Notes under the pieces: model-generated
What the model saw: only the letters and a program-made list of their open reading frames with translations
Database searches by the model: none
Told to the model about the DNA's origin: nothing
Translations under genes and position numbers: made by a program
Source: Angelakisella sp.
GTDB taxonomy: Bacteria; Bacillota; Clostridia; Oscillospirales; Ruminococcaceae
Length of the DNA: 15,097 nucleotides
Direction of reading: 5' to 3'
Assembly: GCA_022795575.1 (NCBI GenBank)
Contig: JAAWGY010000027.1
Location: 1-15,097 of the forward strand
Shown: in pieces, positions 1 to 7,200 of the stretch
Position numbering within the stretch: the stretch's first letter is position 1
How the letters are laid out: the number at the start of each line of letters is the position of its first letter

Positions 1-4
1 AAAC

Positions 5-99
5 CTTGCAATACACCAAGTATTGCTGCGGTTTTTTGCCTTGCAGGGCGGGAAAATCCCTTGTCCTGCCGGCATCATCCGGTTATGAATACAGGTTCT
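5..99 (+). repeat. Left copy of a terminal inverted repeat (about 95 bp)
   Basis: Positions 5-99 match the reverse complement of 15003-15097 over 95 bp with a single mismatch (g at 71). The repeat contains a perfect hairpin, GCAATAC (8-14) with GTATTGC (20-26) around a 5-base loop. AAACC at 1-5 can extend it by pairing with GGTTT (30-34), followed by a T-run (32-37), so it resembles a terminator for rightward transcripts. A second imperfect hairpin lies around the GGGA...TCCC element near 50-60. It encodes no transposase. It is probably a dispersed, MITE- or REP-like intergenic repeat. Because the window begins and ends in it, the edges may be assembly breakpoints at a multicopy sequence. Confidence 0.85.
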
Positions 100-126
100 C
101 ACCAAAGCTATCCCAAAAATTGACCA

Positions 127-151
127 GCCTGTCCGCCAAAGCCGGACAGGC
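127..151. other. Perfect 9-bp inverted repeat upstream of the CarD-like gene
   Basis: GCCTGTCCG (127-135) and CGGACAGGC (143-151) form a perfect 9-bp stem with a 7-base loop. No T-run follows, so it is not a classical terminator. It lies about 110 bp before the start of the CarD-like gene and could be an operator, a leader hairpin, or the boundary of the adjacent repeat. The rest of 100-259 shows no other clear signal apart from the ribosome site. Confidence 0.4.
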
Positions 152-259
152 CACCGGGGCGTTTGCGCCTGTGCCGCCGCCCCGATGGCGGAGGAGCGCC
201 CTCCGCGGCATCTCCCCTGCTGCAAGCGCAGGCCCTTCGCTGATGAAAAGGAGGGGCTT

Positions 260-781
260 ATGTTTCAGAAGGGCGAACTCATCGTATACGGGAACACCGG
301 CGTCTGCCGGGTCCAGGAGATCGGCCATCCGGAGGGTCTCCGCAACATCGACAAGGGCCGTCTTTACTACACCCTGGCCCCTGTCTACCAGTCGGGGGTG
401 ATCTACGCCCCGGTGGATACCGCCGTCTTTATGCGGCCGGTCCTCTCCTGCCGGGAGGCGGAGGAGCTGATCTTGCAGATTCCCGCCATCTCGGAGAAGG
501 AATGCGGCAGCCGGGACCAGAAGACCATCTCCGACCACTACCGCGGCTTTCTGTCCTCCCACCGGTGCGAGGACCTGGTCCAGCTGATCAAAACGGTTTA
601 CACCAAAACCAAACGGTCCCGCCAAAACGGCAAAAAGCCCTCCCAGGTGGATCAGCTCTACCTCAAGCGGGCCGAGGGGCTTTTGTACGGCGAGTTTGCC
701 GTGGCCCTGGGGATCGATTCCAGCGAGGTGGTGCCCTACATCTACCGCCTCATCGGCAAGGAGGCGGAGACCGCCTCCTGA
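260..781 (+). CDS. CarD/CdnL-family transcriptional regulator
   Basis: A 173-residue protein beginning MFQKGELIVYGNTGVCRV, the signature opening of the CarD/CdnL/TRCF RNA-polymerase-interacting domain (residues about 1-65). It is followed by an all-helical C-terminal half (about 75-165) rich in basic and polar residues, as in CdnL proteins, where that half contacts DNA near the -10 element. Family members bind the RNA polymerase beta subunit and stabilise open promoter complexes. The start at 260 is preferred over the in-frame ATG at 185 because an AAGGAGGGG ribosome site lies at 248-256 and the family motif begins there. Length is normal for the family. It appears to be a single-gene unit: a terminator follows at once and the next gene has its own promoter. 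Family assignment is firm; the regulon cannot be told from sequence. Confidence 0.88.
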   Translation: MFQKGELIVYGNTGVCRVQEIGHPEGLRNIDKGRLYYTLAPVYQSGVIYAPVDTAVFMRPVLSCREAEELILQIPAISEKECGSRDQKTISDHYRGFLSSHRCEDLVQLIKTVYTKTKRSRQNGKKPSQVDQLYLKRAEGLLYGEFAVALGIDSSEVVPYIYRLIGKEAETAS

Positions 782-788
782 CCTGCCC

Positions 789-831
789 GGCCCCCCTGCG
801 GCGGACTACCTCCGCTATTGGGGGGCCTTTT
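789..831 (+). terminator. Intrinsic terminator after the CarD-like gene
   Basis: An 8-bp perfect stem, GGCCCCCC (789-796) with GGGGGGCC (820-827), is followed by TTTT (828-831). The loop holds a smaller GCGG/CCGC helix. It starts 8 bases after the stop codon. Confidence 0.85.
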
Positions 832-900
832 GCCGCCCCTGCCCCCTCTGCTCTGCCGGAACCCTCCCCGCGGCCACCCCCTGCCCGGGACAGGCCCTCC

Positions 901-930
901 TTTACACCGGGCGGCGGCGTGTGCTACAAT
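901..930 (+). promoter_or_regulatory. Sigma-70-type promoter for the membrane protein gene
   Basis: A -35 TTTACA (901-906), an 18-bp spacer and an extended -10 TGCTACAAT (922-930) match the housekeeping consensus well. The promoter lies about 50 bp before the start codon at 982, and the ribosome site AAGGAGGG (967-974) is downstream of it. Confidence 0.75.
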
Positions 931-981
931 ATGCTACGGCATTGTCCAACGGCAGCAGCTATTTATAAGGAGGGCTCCCCT

Positions 982-1704
982 ATGAGCGTACACAACCCCA
1001 CCCGCTGGCAGCGGATCATCTTTGTCTTTGTCACCGTCACCCTGGTGGCCTCCATCATCTTTATCTCCATCACCATGGCCCTGGCCCCCACCGAGCCGGA
1101 CCCCGACCGCCCCAACCACCGGGTCAAGGGGGACTACGTGCTGATGCTGGCCCAGTGCATCCTGGGCGTCATCGCCCTGATGCTCCCCAGTATCCTTTGG
1201 AAGCGGATCCAGCTGGAGATCCCCTCCAAAATGCTCATCCTCTACGCCCTCTTCCTCTACTGCGCCATCTACCTGGGGGAGGTGCGGGCCTTTTACTACA
1301 ACGTCAAAAACTGGGATACCATCCTGCACACCTTCAGCGGGGCGATGCTGGGGGCGCTGGGCTTTTCCTTTATCACCTTCCTGAACAAAACCGACCGGGT
1401 GCCCATGAACCTCTCCCCCGTCTTTGTGGCCACCTTTACCTTCTGCTTCGCCGTCACCCTGGGGGTGGTTTGGGAGATCTACGAGTTTACCGCCGACGGC
1501 ATCCTCCACACCAATATGCAGAAGTTTGGCCTGGAGGACGGCACCCCCTTTGCCGGGCGGCTGGCGCTGATGGACACCATGAAGGACCTGATTGTGGACA
1601 CCATCGGGGCGGCGGTGATGTCGGTGGGGGGGTATATCTCGCTGAAGCACAAAAAGGGCTGGGTGGAAAAGCTGCTGCTAAAGCGCCGCCACCACCACGA
1701 ATAA
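982..1704 (+). CDS. Multi-pass membrane protein, DUF2238/YjdF-like
   Basis: A 240-residue integral membrane protein of unknown function. Hydrophobic segments are visible at about 11-34, 52-73, 83-100, 115-134, 145-166 and 200-218, so about six membrane passes with a basic, His-rich tail. Conserved-looking polar residues sit in or beside these segments: WDTILHTFSG (111-120), WEIYEFTADG (164-173) and the MDTMKDLIVDTIG stretch (197-209). The pattern resembles the DUF2238/YjdF family; similarity to VanZ-like proteins was considered but fits less well. The start is set by an AAGGAGGG ribosome site 7 bases upstream of ATG 982. It lies 95 bp before the response regulator, with no terminator seen between, so partial co-transcription is possible. 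The family call is from memory of the motif pattern and is moderate. Confidence 0.65.
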   Translation: MSVHNPTRWQRIIFVFVTVTLVASIIFISITMALAPTEPDPDRPNHRVKGDYVLMLAQCILGVIALMLPSILWKRIQLEIPSKMLILYALFLYCAIYLGEVRAFYYNVKNWDTILHTFSGAMLGALGFSFITFLNKTDRVPMNLSPVFVATFTFCFAVTLGVVWEIYEFTADGILHTNMQKFGLEDGTPFAGRLALMDTMKDLIVDTIGAAVMSVGGYISLKHKKGWVEKLLLKRRHHHE

Positions 1705-1760
1705 CCCCGGCGTTCGCACAAAATTCCCAGCCCGTTCACCCAGCCATCAAGGAGGCGCGG

Positions 1761-1792
1761 TACAATAGGGAGCATCACAAAGTACAGGGAGG
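1761..1792 (+). promoter_or_regulatory. Probable -10 element and ribosome site for the two-component operon
   Basis: A consensus-like -10, TACAAT (1761-1766), is followed 20 bases later by the ribosome site GGGAGG (1787-1792) and ATG 1800. The only -35 candidate, TTCACC (1735-1740), has a 20-bp spacer, which is too long for a strong promoter. Transcription may depend on an activator or on read-through from the upstream gene. The remainder of 1705-1799 shows no hairpin. Confidence 0.45.
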
Positions 1793-1799
1793 CTTTGCA

Positions 1800-2471
1800 A
1801 TGTACCATATTTTGGTGGTGGACGACGAGGAGAACATCCGCCAGCTGGTGCGGAAATACGCCAACTTTGAGGGCTACAAGGTCACGGAGGCCGCCGACGG
1901 GATGGAGGCGCTGGAGATCTGCCGCCAATGCAGCTTTGACCTGATCATCATGGACGTGATGATGCCGGAGCTGGACGGCTTTTCCGCCCTGCGGCGGATC
2001 CGGCAGCAGGACCGGCGCACCCCGGTTCTGATGCTCTCCGCCAGGGGGGAGGAGTACGACCGCATCCACGGCTTTGAGTTGGGGGTGGACGACTACGTGG
2101 TAAAGCCCTTCTCCCCCAAGGAGCTGATGCTGCGGGTCTCCGCCATCCTCCGCCGGGCCGGCAGCCACGAGGACCTGCGGGAGCTTTACACCGTGGAGGG
2201 CATCACCGCCGATTTTACCGGCCGCCGGGTGCTGGTGGACGGCAGGGAGGCGGATATGTCCCCCAAGGAGTACGACCTCTTCTTTTACCTGGTAAAGAAC
2301 CGGGGCATCGCCCTTACCCGGGATAAGCTGCTGAACGACGTGTGGGGCTACGACTTTTACGGGGACGAGCGGACGCTGGATACCCACATCAAGCTGCTGC
2401 GCAAAACCCTTGGGCCCTACAGCGGCCATATCGTCACCCTGCGCGGGGTGGGGTACCGCTTTGAGGGCTAA
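1800..2471 (+). CDS. OmpR/PhoB-family response regulator
   Basis: A 223-residue two-domain response regulator. The receiver domain (1-118) has the acidic pair D8-D9, the phosphate-accepting D52 in MDVMMPELDG, the switch Ser S80 and K102 in the VVKPFSP motif, so all phosphorylation residues are present. The DNA-binding domain (about 128-223) is a winged helix of the Trans_reg_C type, with SPKEYDLFFYLVKN, the recognition-helix region ERTLDTHIKLLRK and the C-terminal hairpin VTLRGVGYRFE. Phosphorylation by the kinase encoded next should control DNA binding. The start ATG has GGGAGG 7 bases upstream and the family motif starts directly after it. The stop codon is overlapped by the kinase gene, implying translational coupling. 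Targets are unknown; the downstream peptidase operon is a candidate by position only. Confidence 0.95.
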   Translation: MYHILVVDDEENIRQLVRKYANFEGYKVTEAADGMEALEICRQCSFDLIIMDVMMPELDGFSALRRIRQQDRRTPVLMLSARGEEYDRIHGFELGVDDYVVKPFSPKELMLRVSAILRRAGSHEDLRELYTVEGITADFTGRRVLVDGREADMSPKEYDLFFYLVKNRGIALTRDKLLNDVWGYDFYGDERTLDTHIKLLRKTLGPYSGHIVTLRGVGYRFEG

Positions 2472-3954
2472 GCCGGGGCGTTGGGCCGGCCGGCTGGGCA
2501 TCCAGTGGCACATTATGGCCTGCCTTACCCTCTTTGTGGCGGTGCTGATGCTGCTGCTTTGGGTCTTCCAGGTGGCGCTGCTGGACCGGTTCTACGAGGC
2601 CATCAAAACCCGGGCCATCAAGCAGACGGCCCAGGCCATCGCCCGGAACATCGACCAGGGGGACCTCCCGGAGCAGCTGGACAGCCTTACCCGGCAGCCG
2701 GATATCTATGTGCGGATCCTGGACCGGGAGGGGGAGACGGTGTACAACTCCCTCCCCGGCCCCATGAGCATGGTACACGATATGGACAGGGAGGAGGCCA
2801 TGAGCTTCTTTGCCGCGGCGGAGCAGAACGGCGGCATGGTGCTGGAGCTGTTCCGCCGGGATTTCCCCGACCCCTTTGACGGGCCCTTTGGGGAGCCGGA
2901 TTTTGGCAAGGGCCACCGGGACCGGCGGATCAAGGAGGGGAAGAACACCACCCTGGTGGTCTGCGCCCGGCTGGTGGAAAGCCAGGAGCGGGGCCCCCTG
3001 ATGATCCTGCTGAGCACCGCCCTCACCCCCCTGAACGCCACCTCCGAAACGCTGAAGCTCCAGTTTCTCTGCATCGCCGCCATCCTGCTGCTGCTTTCGG
3101 CGGTGATTGCCGTCCTCCTCTCCCGGCACATCGGCAGGCCGCTGGTGGCGCTGAGCCAAGGGGCCAGGACACTGGCCACCGGCCGGTACGACACCGCCTT
3201 TGCCGGCGGGGGCTACCGGGAGGTGGGGGAGCTGGCCGAGGCCCTCCGCTACGCGGCGGGGGAGCTCTCCAAGGTGGAGGGGCTGCGGCGGGAGCTGATC
3301 GCCAACGTCTCCCACGACCTGCGCACCCCCCTTACCATGCTGATTGGCTACGGGGAGATGATGCGGGACATCCCGGGGGAAAACACCCCGGAGAACCTGC
3401 AGATCGTCATCGACGAGGCCCAGCGGCTCACCGGGCTGGTCAACGATATGCTGGACCTGGGCAAGCTACAGGCCGGGGCACAGACCCTTGCCCCCGCCCC
3501 CCTTTCCCTCACCGCCATGGTGCAGGAGGTGCTGCTGCGGTACCAGCGGCTGGTGGAGCGGGAGGGGTATGTCATCACCTTCCGGCCAAAGGAGGAGGTC
3601 TTTGTGGAGGGGGACCGGTCCAAGCTGGCCCAGGTGGTCTACAACCTCATCAACAACGCCGTCAACTACACCGGCCCGGACAAAACGGTGCGGGTGGAGC
3701 AGCAGCTCCGGGAGGGCTGGGTGACGCTTTCGGTGGCGGACAGCGGCCCGGGGATTGGGGCGGAGGACCTGCCCTATGTCTGGGACCGGTATTACAAGGT
3801 GGACAAGGCCCACAAGCGGGCGGCGGTGGGCACCGGGCTGGGGCTTTCCATCGTCCGGGGGATGGTGGAGCTCCACGGGGGGCGGTACGGGGTGGAAAGC
3901 CAGCCGGGGCAGGGCAGCCGCTTCTGGTTCAGCCTGCCGGTGTGGGAGGGGTGA
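2461..3954 (+). CDS. Sensor histidine kinase, partner of the OmpR-type regulator
   Basis: A 497-residue membrane kinase. In order: a basic N-terminus, membrane segment 1 (about 17-41), an extracellular sensor loop of about 155 residues with a D/P/F/G-rich stretch near 133-152, membrane segment 2 (about 197-220), HAMP (about 221-273), HisKA with the phospho-accepting H285 in ANVSHDLRTPL, then the HATPase domain with N-box NLINNAVNYT (395-404), G1 box DSGPGIG (427-433) and G2 box GTGLGLS (457-463). All catalytic boxes are intact. The start is taken as TTG 2461, overlapping the regulator stop by 11 bases with a G-rich GGTGGGG 6-13 bases upstream. This keeps the charged N-terminus before the first membrane helix. 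ATG 2515 is the alternative, but it lacks a ribosome site and would cut into the helix. The signal sensed is unknown. Confidence 0.9.
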   Translation: MRAKPGRWAGRLGIQWHIMACLTLFVAVLMLLLWVFQVALLDRFYEAIKTRAIKQTAQAIARNIDQGDLPEQLDSLTRQPDIYVRILDREGETVYNSLPGPMSMVHDMDREEAMSFFAAAEQNGGMVLELFRRDFPDPFDGPFGEPDFGKGHRDRRIKEGKNTTLVVCARLVESQERGPLMILLSTALTPLNATSETLKLQFLCIAAILLLLSAVIAVLLSRHIGRPLVALSQGARTLATGRYDTAFAGGGYREVGELAEALRYAAGELSKVEGLRRELIANVSHDLRTPLTMLIGYGEMMRDIPGENTPENLQIVIDEAQRLTGLVNDMLDLGKLQAGAQTLAPAPLSLTAMVQEVLLRYQRLVEREGYVITFRPKEEVFVEGDRSKLAQVVYNLINNAVNYTGPDKTVRVEQQLREGWVTLSVADSGPGIGAEDLPYVWDRYYKVDKAHKRAAVGTGLGLSIVRGMVELHGGRYGVESQPGQGSRFWFSLPVWEG

Positions 3955-4023
3955 CGGGACCCCGCCCCGCTGCGGAAGCCTCCGGCGAAATCCGACAACA
4001 AAATCAACGCCATTTGTCCTCAA

Positions 4024-4060
4024 AAAGCGCCGGGAAGCCTCTGGCATTTCCTGGCGCTTT
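4024..4060. terminator. Bidirectional-type terminator after the two-component operon
   Basis: AAAGCGCC (4024-4031) pairs with GGCGCTTT (4053-4060), and an inner GGAA/TTCC helix extends it. A-rich and T-rich flanks allow function on both strands. The hairpin ends 4 bases before the next -10 element, and the probable -35 of the next promoter lies inside its loop. Confidence 0.75.
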
Positions 4061-4070
4061 ATGTTATACT
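4041..4070 (+). promoter_or_regulatory. Extended -10 promoter for the peptidase operon
   Basis: An extended -10, TGTTATACT (4062-4070), matches TGnTATAAT closely. CTGGCA (4041-4046) is a 4-of-6 match to the -35 with an 18-bp spacer and sits in the loop of the preceding terminator hairpin. Transcription would begin near 4077, leaving a leader of about 200 nt before the start codon. Confidence 0.7.
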
Positions 4071-4076
4071 TAGAAA

Positions 4077-4274
4077 CTGCACCAGTAGCCGCTGCGCGCA
4101 GATTACCGGCAGCGTTTTTCTGTATCCGCGTCCCACAGGGCCGGAGATACACTTGCCATTTGCTGTATCTCCGCTCTTTTTTGGCGCCGGCGGCAGAAAA
4201 ACCGGCCTGGCCGCCTGTGCTTTCGGCTGTCTGGTACAGATCCTGATAAGACCTTTGTATGAACAGGAGAGAAG
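4077..4274 (+). promoter_or_regulatory. Structured 5' leader, possible attenuator or small RNA
   Basis: This stretch has no credible gene but several hairpins. First, CGCTGC (4090-4095) pairs with GCAGCG (4109-4114) and is followed by TTTTT (4115-4119). Second, TGTATC (4121-4126) can pair with GATACA (4146-4151) around a small CCC/GGG helix. Third, CGGAGATACA (4142-4151) pairs perfectly with TGTATCTCCG (4164-4173) before a T-run. The second and third helices share bases 4146-4151, so they exclude each other, as an antiterminator and terminator would. A further GGCGGC/GCCGCC hairpin (4189-4215) lies between the terminator and the ribosome site AGGAGAG (4265-4271). It matches no riboswitch class I can recognise. 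A short terminated small RNA from the same promoter is the alternative. Confidence 0.5.
4142..4182 (+). terminator. Terminator-like hairpin inside the leader
   Basis: A perfect 10-bp stem (4142-4151 with 4164-4173) and 12-base loop are followed by CTCTTTTTT (4174-4182). It lies about 65 nt after the predicted transcription start and about 90 bp before the peptidase start codon, so it would stop transcription before the gene unless an alternative fold or factor prevents it. Confidence 0.7.
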
Positions 4275-7200
4275 ATGATGATGAAACGTTTGTTGACAGC
4301 TGTGTTGACGGCGGCGCTGGTCCTCCAGGGGATGGTGCTGCCCGCCTACGCAGCGGACCCCGTCCCCGGGCGGGGGAAGCTGGAGGTCATCCTCCAGATG
4401 GACTACCGGGAGCTTCCCGCCGCCATGGAACAGCGGGGAATCACCCTCACCCTGACCGGGGACGGGGGCGATTCCTGCGTGCTGCCCCTAAGCGGCAGCG
4501 ACAGCCAGCGGGAGCTGACCCTGGGCGGCAGCACCGTCACCGCCGGCCTTACGGTACATAACCCCCAGGACGGCCCCATGGCGGAAAACGACCGGGTGGG
4601 CTTTGTGCTGGCCCGGTTTGACGGCCTGCCCCGGCAGCAGAGCTACCGGGTGACGATGAAGGGACAGGGCTACGGCACCGTCACCTCCCAGGCCATCGCC
4701 ATCAACGAGTATGTCCCCCGGCTTTACCTGAGCGCCGAAAGCGGCGGCTTTGCCCTGGGGGATGTCACCGGGGACGGCGCGGTGGACCAGAAGGACCTGG
4801 ACCAGACCGCGGCCGCCCTGGGCAAGAGCGGCGCGGGCGCCGACCTGAATTTTGACGGCAAGGTAAACATCGTGGATATCGCCCTTGTGCACCACAACAT
4901 GGGGGAGAAGCGGGAGGCGGAGCTCTACCAGGGCGCCCTTGTCACCGACGGCCTCCTGGATACCGACGCCATGGCCAAGGAGCTGGAGGACAACGGCATC
5001 CGCATCGAGGGGGACCTGGACGACCTCTTTACCGATGAGGGCGGGCCGGTGAAGGCCAGCAGCGGCGGCAGCGGCACGCTGGAGATCCCCCTGGTCTTCC
5101 GCACCCCCAGGGTGATGAGCGTGGTGAGCATCGTTTCCCCCGCCGCCACCGGCGCCCTGGAAAAGGGCTTTATCACCGTGGAATACGAGGACGGCACCAC
5201 CGAGCGGACCGCCTATGACAACACCATGCCCCAGGGCACCTACGCCATCGAGCGCAACGCCGGGGACAGCACGGTGGTCATCCACCTGGGCAAGCGGGTG
5301 CCGGTAAAGAAGATCACCATCACCGTGGATAAGGTGACGGGGGAGGATGGCCAGGCCGAATACGCCATCATCGAGAAGATCGAGTTCCTCAAGGACATCA
5401 TCCCCGATAACCTGGACCTGGGCGCCTCCATCCCCAAGAATGTCTTCGCCGAGGCCGGCGTGGCCCAGGCCACCATCACCTGGCGGGCGGTGGATAACGT
5501 GGACGGCTACATCGTAAAGTACGGCGAGGCCGAAAACGCCCTCAACCTCCAGAAGAAGGTGGGCACCAACGAGGCGGTGATCACCGGGCTGGAAAACCTG
5601 ATCCCCTACTACTTCACCGTCTCTGCCTACAGCGGCGACTGGACCGGCAAGCCCTCCGCCGTGGTAAGCTGTATCCCCTTCCCCGGCAAGGCTCCCCTGC
5701 CCCCGGATAACGTCTCGCTGACGCCGGCGGACAGCGCCATCACCGTAAGCTGGAAGAAGGCCGAGGACGCCGAATTCTACGACGTCTACTACAAGGAGAC
5801 CTCCGCCACGGACTTCCAGAAGGTAGCGGAGGCCATTGCCGAAACCACCTTTACCGTCACCGGCCTGACCAACGACGTCTCCTACGACTTCTATGTGACG
5901 GCGGGGAACCGGGTGGGCTACAGCCGTCCCTCCCTGATCGCCACCGGCAAGCCGGAGGAGGACAAGATCATTATCCCCAAGCTGCCCACCAAGAACCGCA
6001 TCCCCAACAGCGCCATCATCGGCGTGGAGATGCAGCAGCCCGGCAACGTGTCCAGCGAGTACGAGGGCAAGTTTGATATTGGCTGGGTGTACGACGAGGA
6101 CTTCGAGACCCACTGGACCGCCAGCGCCTGGTGGAACAGCAGCCGCTTCACCTTCGAGTTTGACGAGGAGAAGAGCATGGACTACATGGTCTATGTGCCC
6201 CGGCTGAACAAGGGCTATCCCGAATCCCTCTCCAAGTACTCCATCACCGTCTACGACAAGGACGGCAATATGACCCACCTTACCTCCGACCAGGGCAAGC
6301 TGGGCAACAACAACGCCGGGGACGTGGCCGCCCCCACCCTGCGCAACAACCCCAAGGAAACCGGCTACGCCATCCTTCCCTTTGAGCGCAACGACCACAT
6401 CAAGAAGATCTCGGTGCTGGTCCGCCAGTGGAACGGCGCCCCCAAGAACACGCCCTCCCTGGCCGAGGTGGCCTTCTACTCCTATGACGGCATCGATGAT
6501 GACATCGCCGCCCTCTTTACCGACAGCTCCTATACCGCCATCGCCCCCGGCGCCACCCAGCAGAAGATCGACCAGCTGCGGGCCCGGGTGGAGGACGCGG
6601 AGGGCTACTATGTCAACCAGGCCATCCTGCTGGATGAGCTGGATTTGGCCCAGTCGCTGCTGAAGGGCGATACCTCCGCCCTGGGCGCGGTGGTGGACGA
6701 GGTCCAGTCCCGCAACGCCTCCGACGATCCCAAGCGGATCAACACCTTCCAGCCGGCGGGCGTCACCGCCGAGGCCGGCAAGGAGATTGTGGTTTACGCC
6801 AGCATCCCGGAGGGGGAGACGGTAACACTGCTCCCCACCCAGCACTTTGCCGAGGCCGCCAAGTGGGCGGGCACCTCCACCCAGCTGGTAAACGGCCGCA
6901 ACATCATCAAGATCCCTCAGATCAACAACGTTTCGCCCCAAAAGGGCGGCTCCCTCTACCTCCAGTACAGCGGCAGCAAGGCGGATCAGATCAAGCTCCA
7001 GATCCGGGGCGGCGTCCAGATCCCCATGCTGGAGCTCTCGGATTGGCACAGCCTCAGCGAAACTGAGATCCGCAGCCGGATGAACAGCTACATCCAGGAG
7101 CTGGATGCCTACTACACCGCCCGGCTCTCCGGCATGAACAAAAACACCCTTACCACCCATATCCTCAACGCCACCGAGATCGCCCTGCCCCACGTCCTCC

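Noticed and set aside
6..401. Open frame starting inside the left repeat, with the same first 31 codons on the minus strand at the right end
   Set aside because: The shared peptide is only the repeat read in one frame; downstream parts differ completely, there is no ribosome site, and the CarD-like gene occupies the region.
502..981. In-frame extension upstream of the membrane protein
   Set aside because: The extension would cross the CarD-like gene, a terminator and the promoter at 901-930; ATG 982 has the ribosome site.
4077..4274. Known riboswitch classes (cyclic-di-GMP, SAM, cobalamin, fluoride, ZTP)
   Set aside because: None of the conserved cores I know could be matched by eye, so no class is named.
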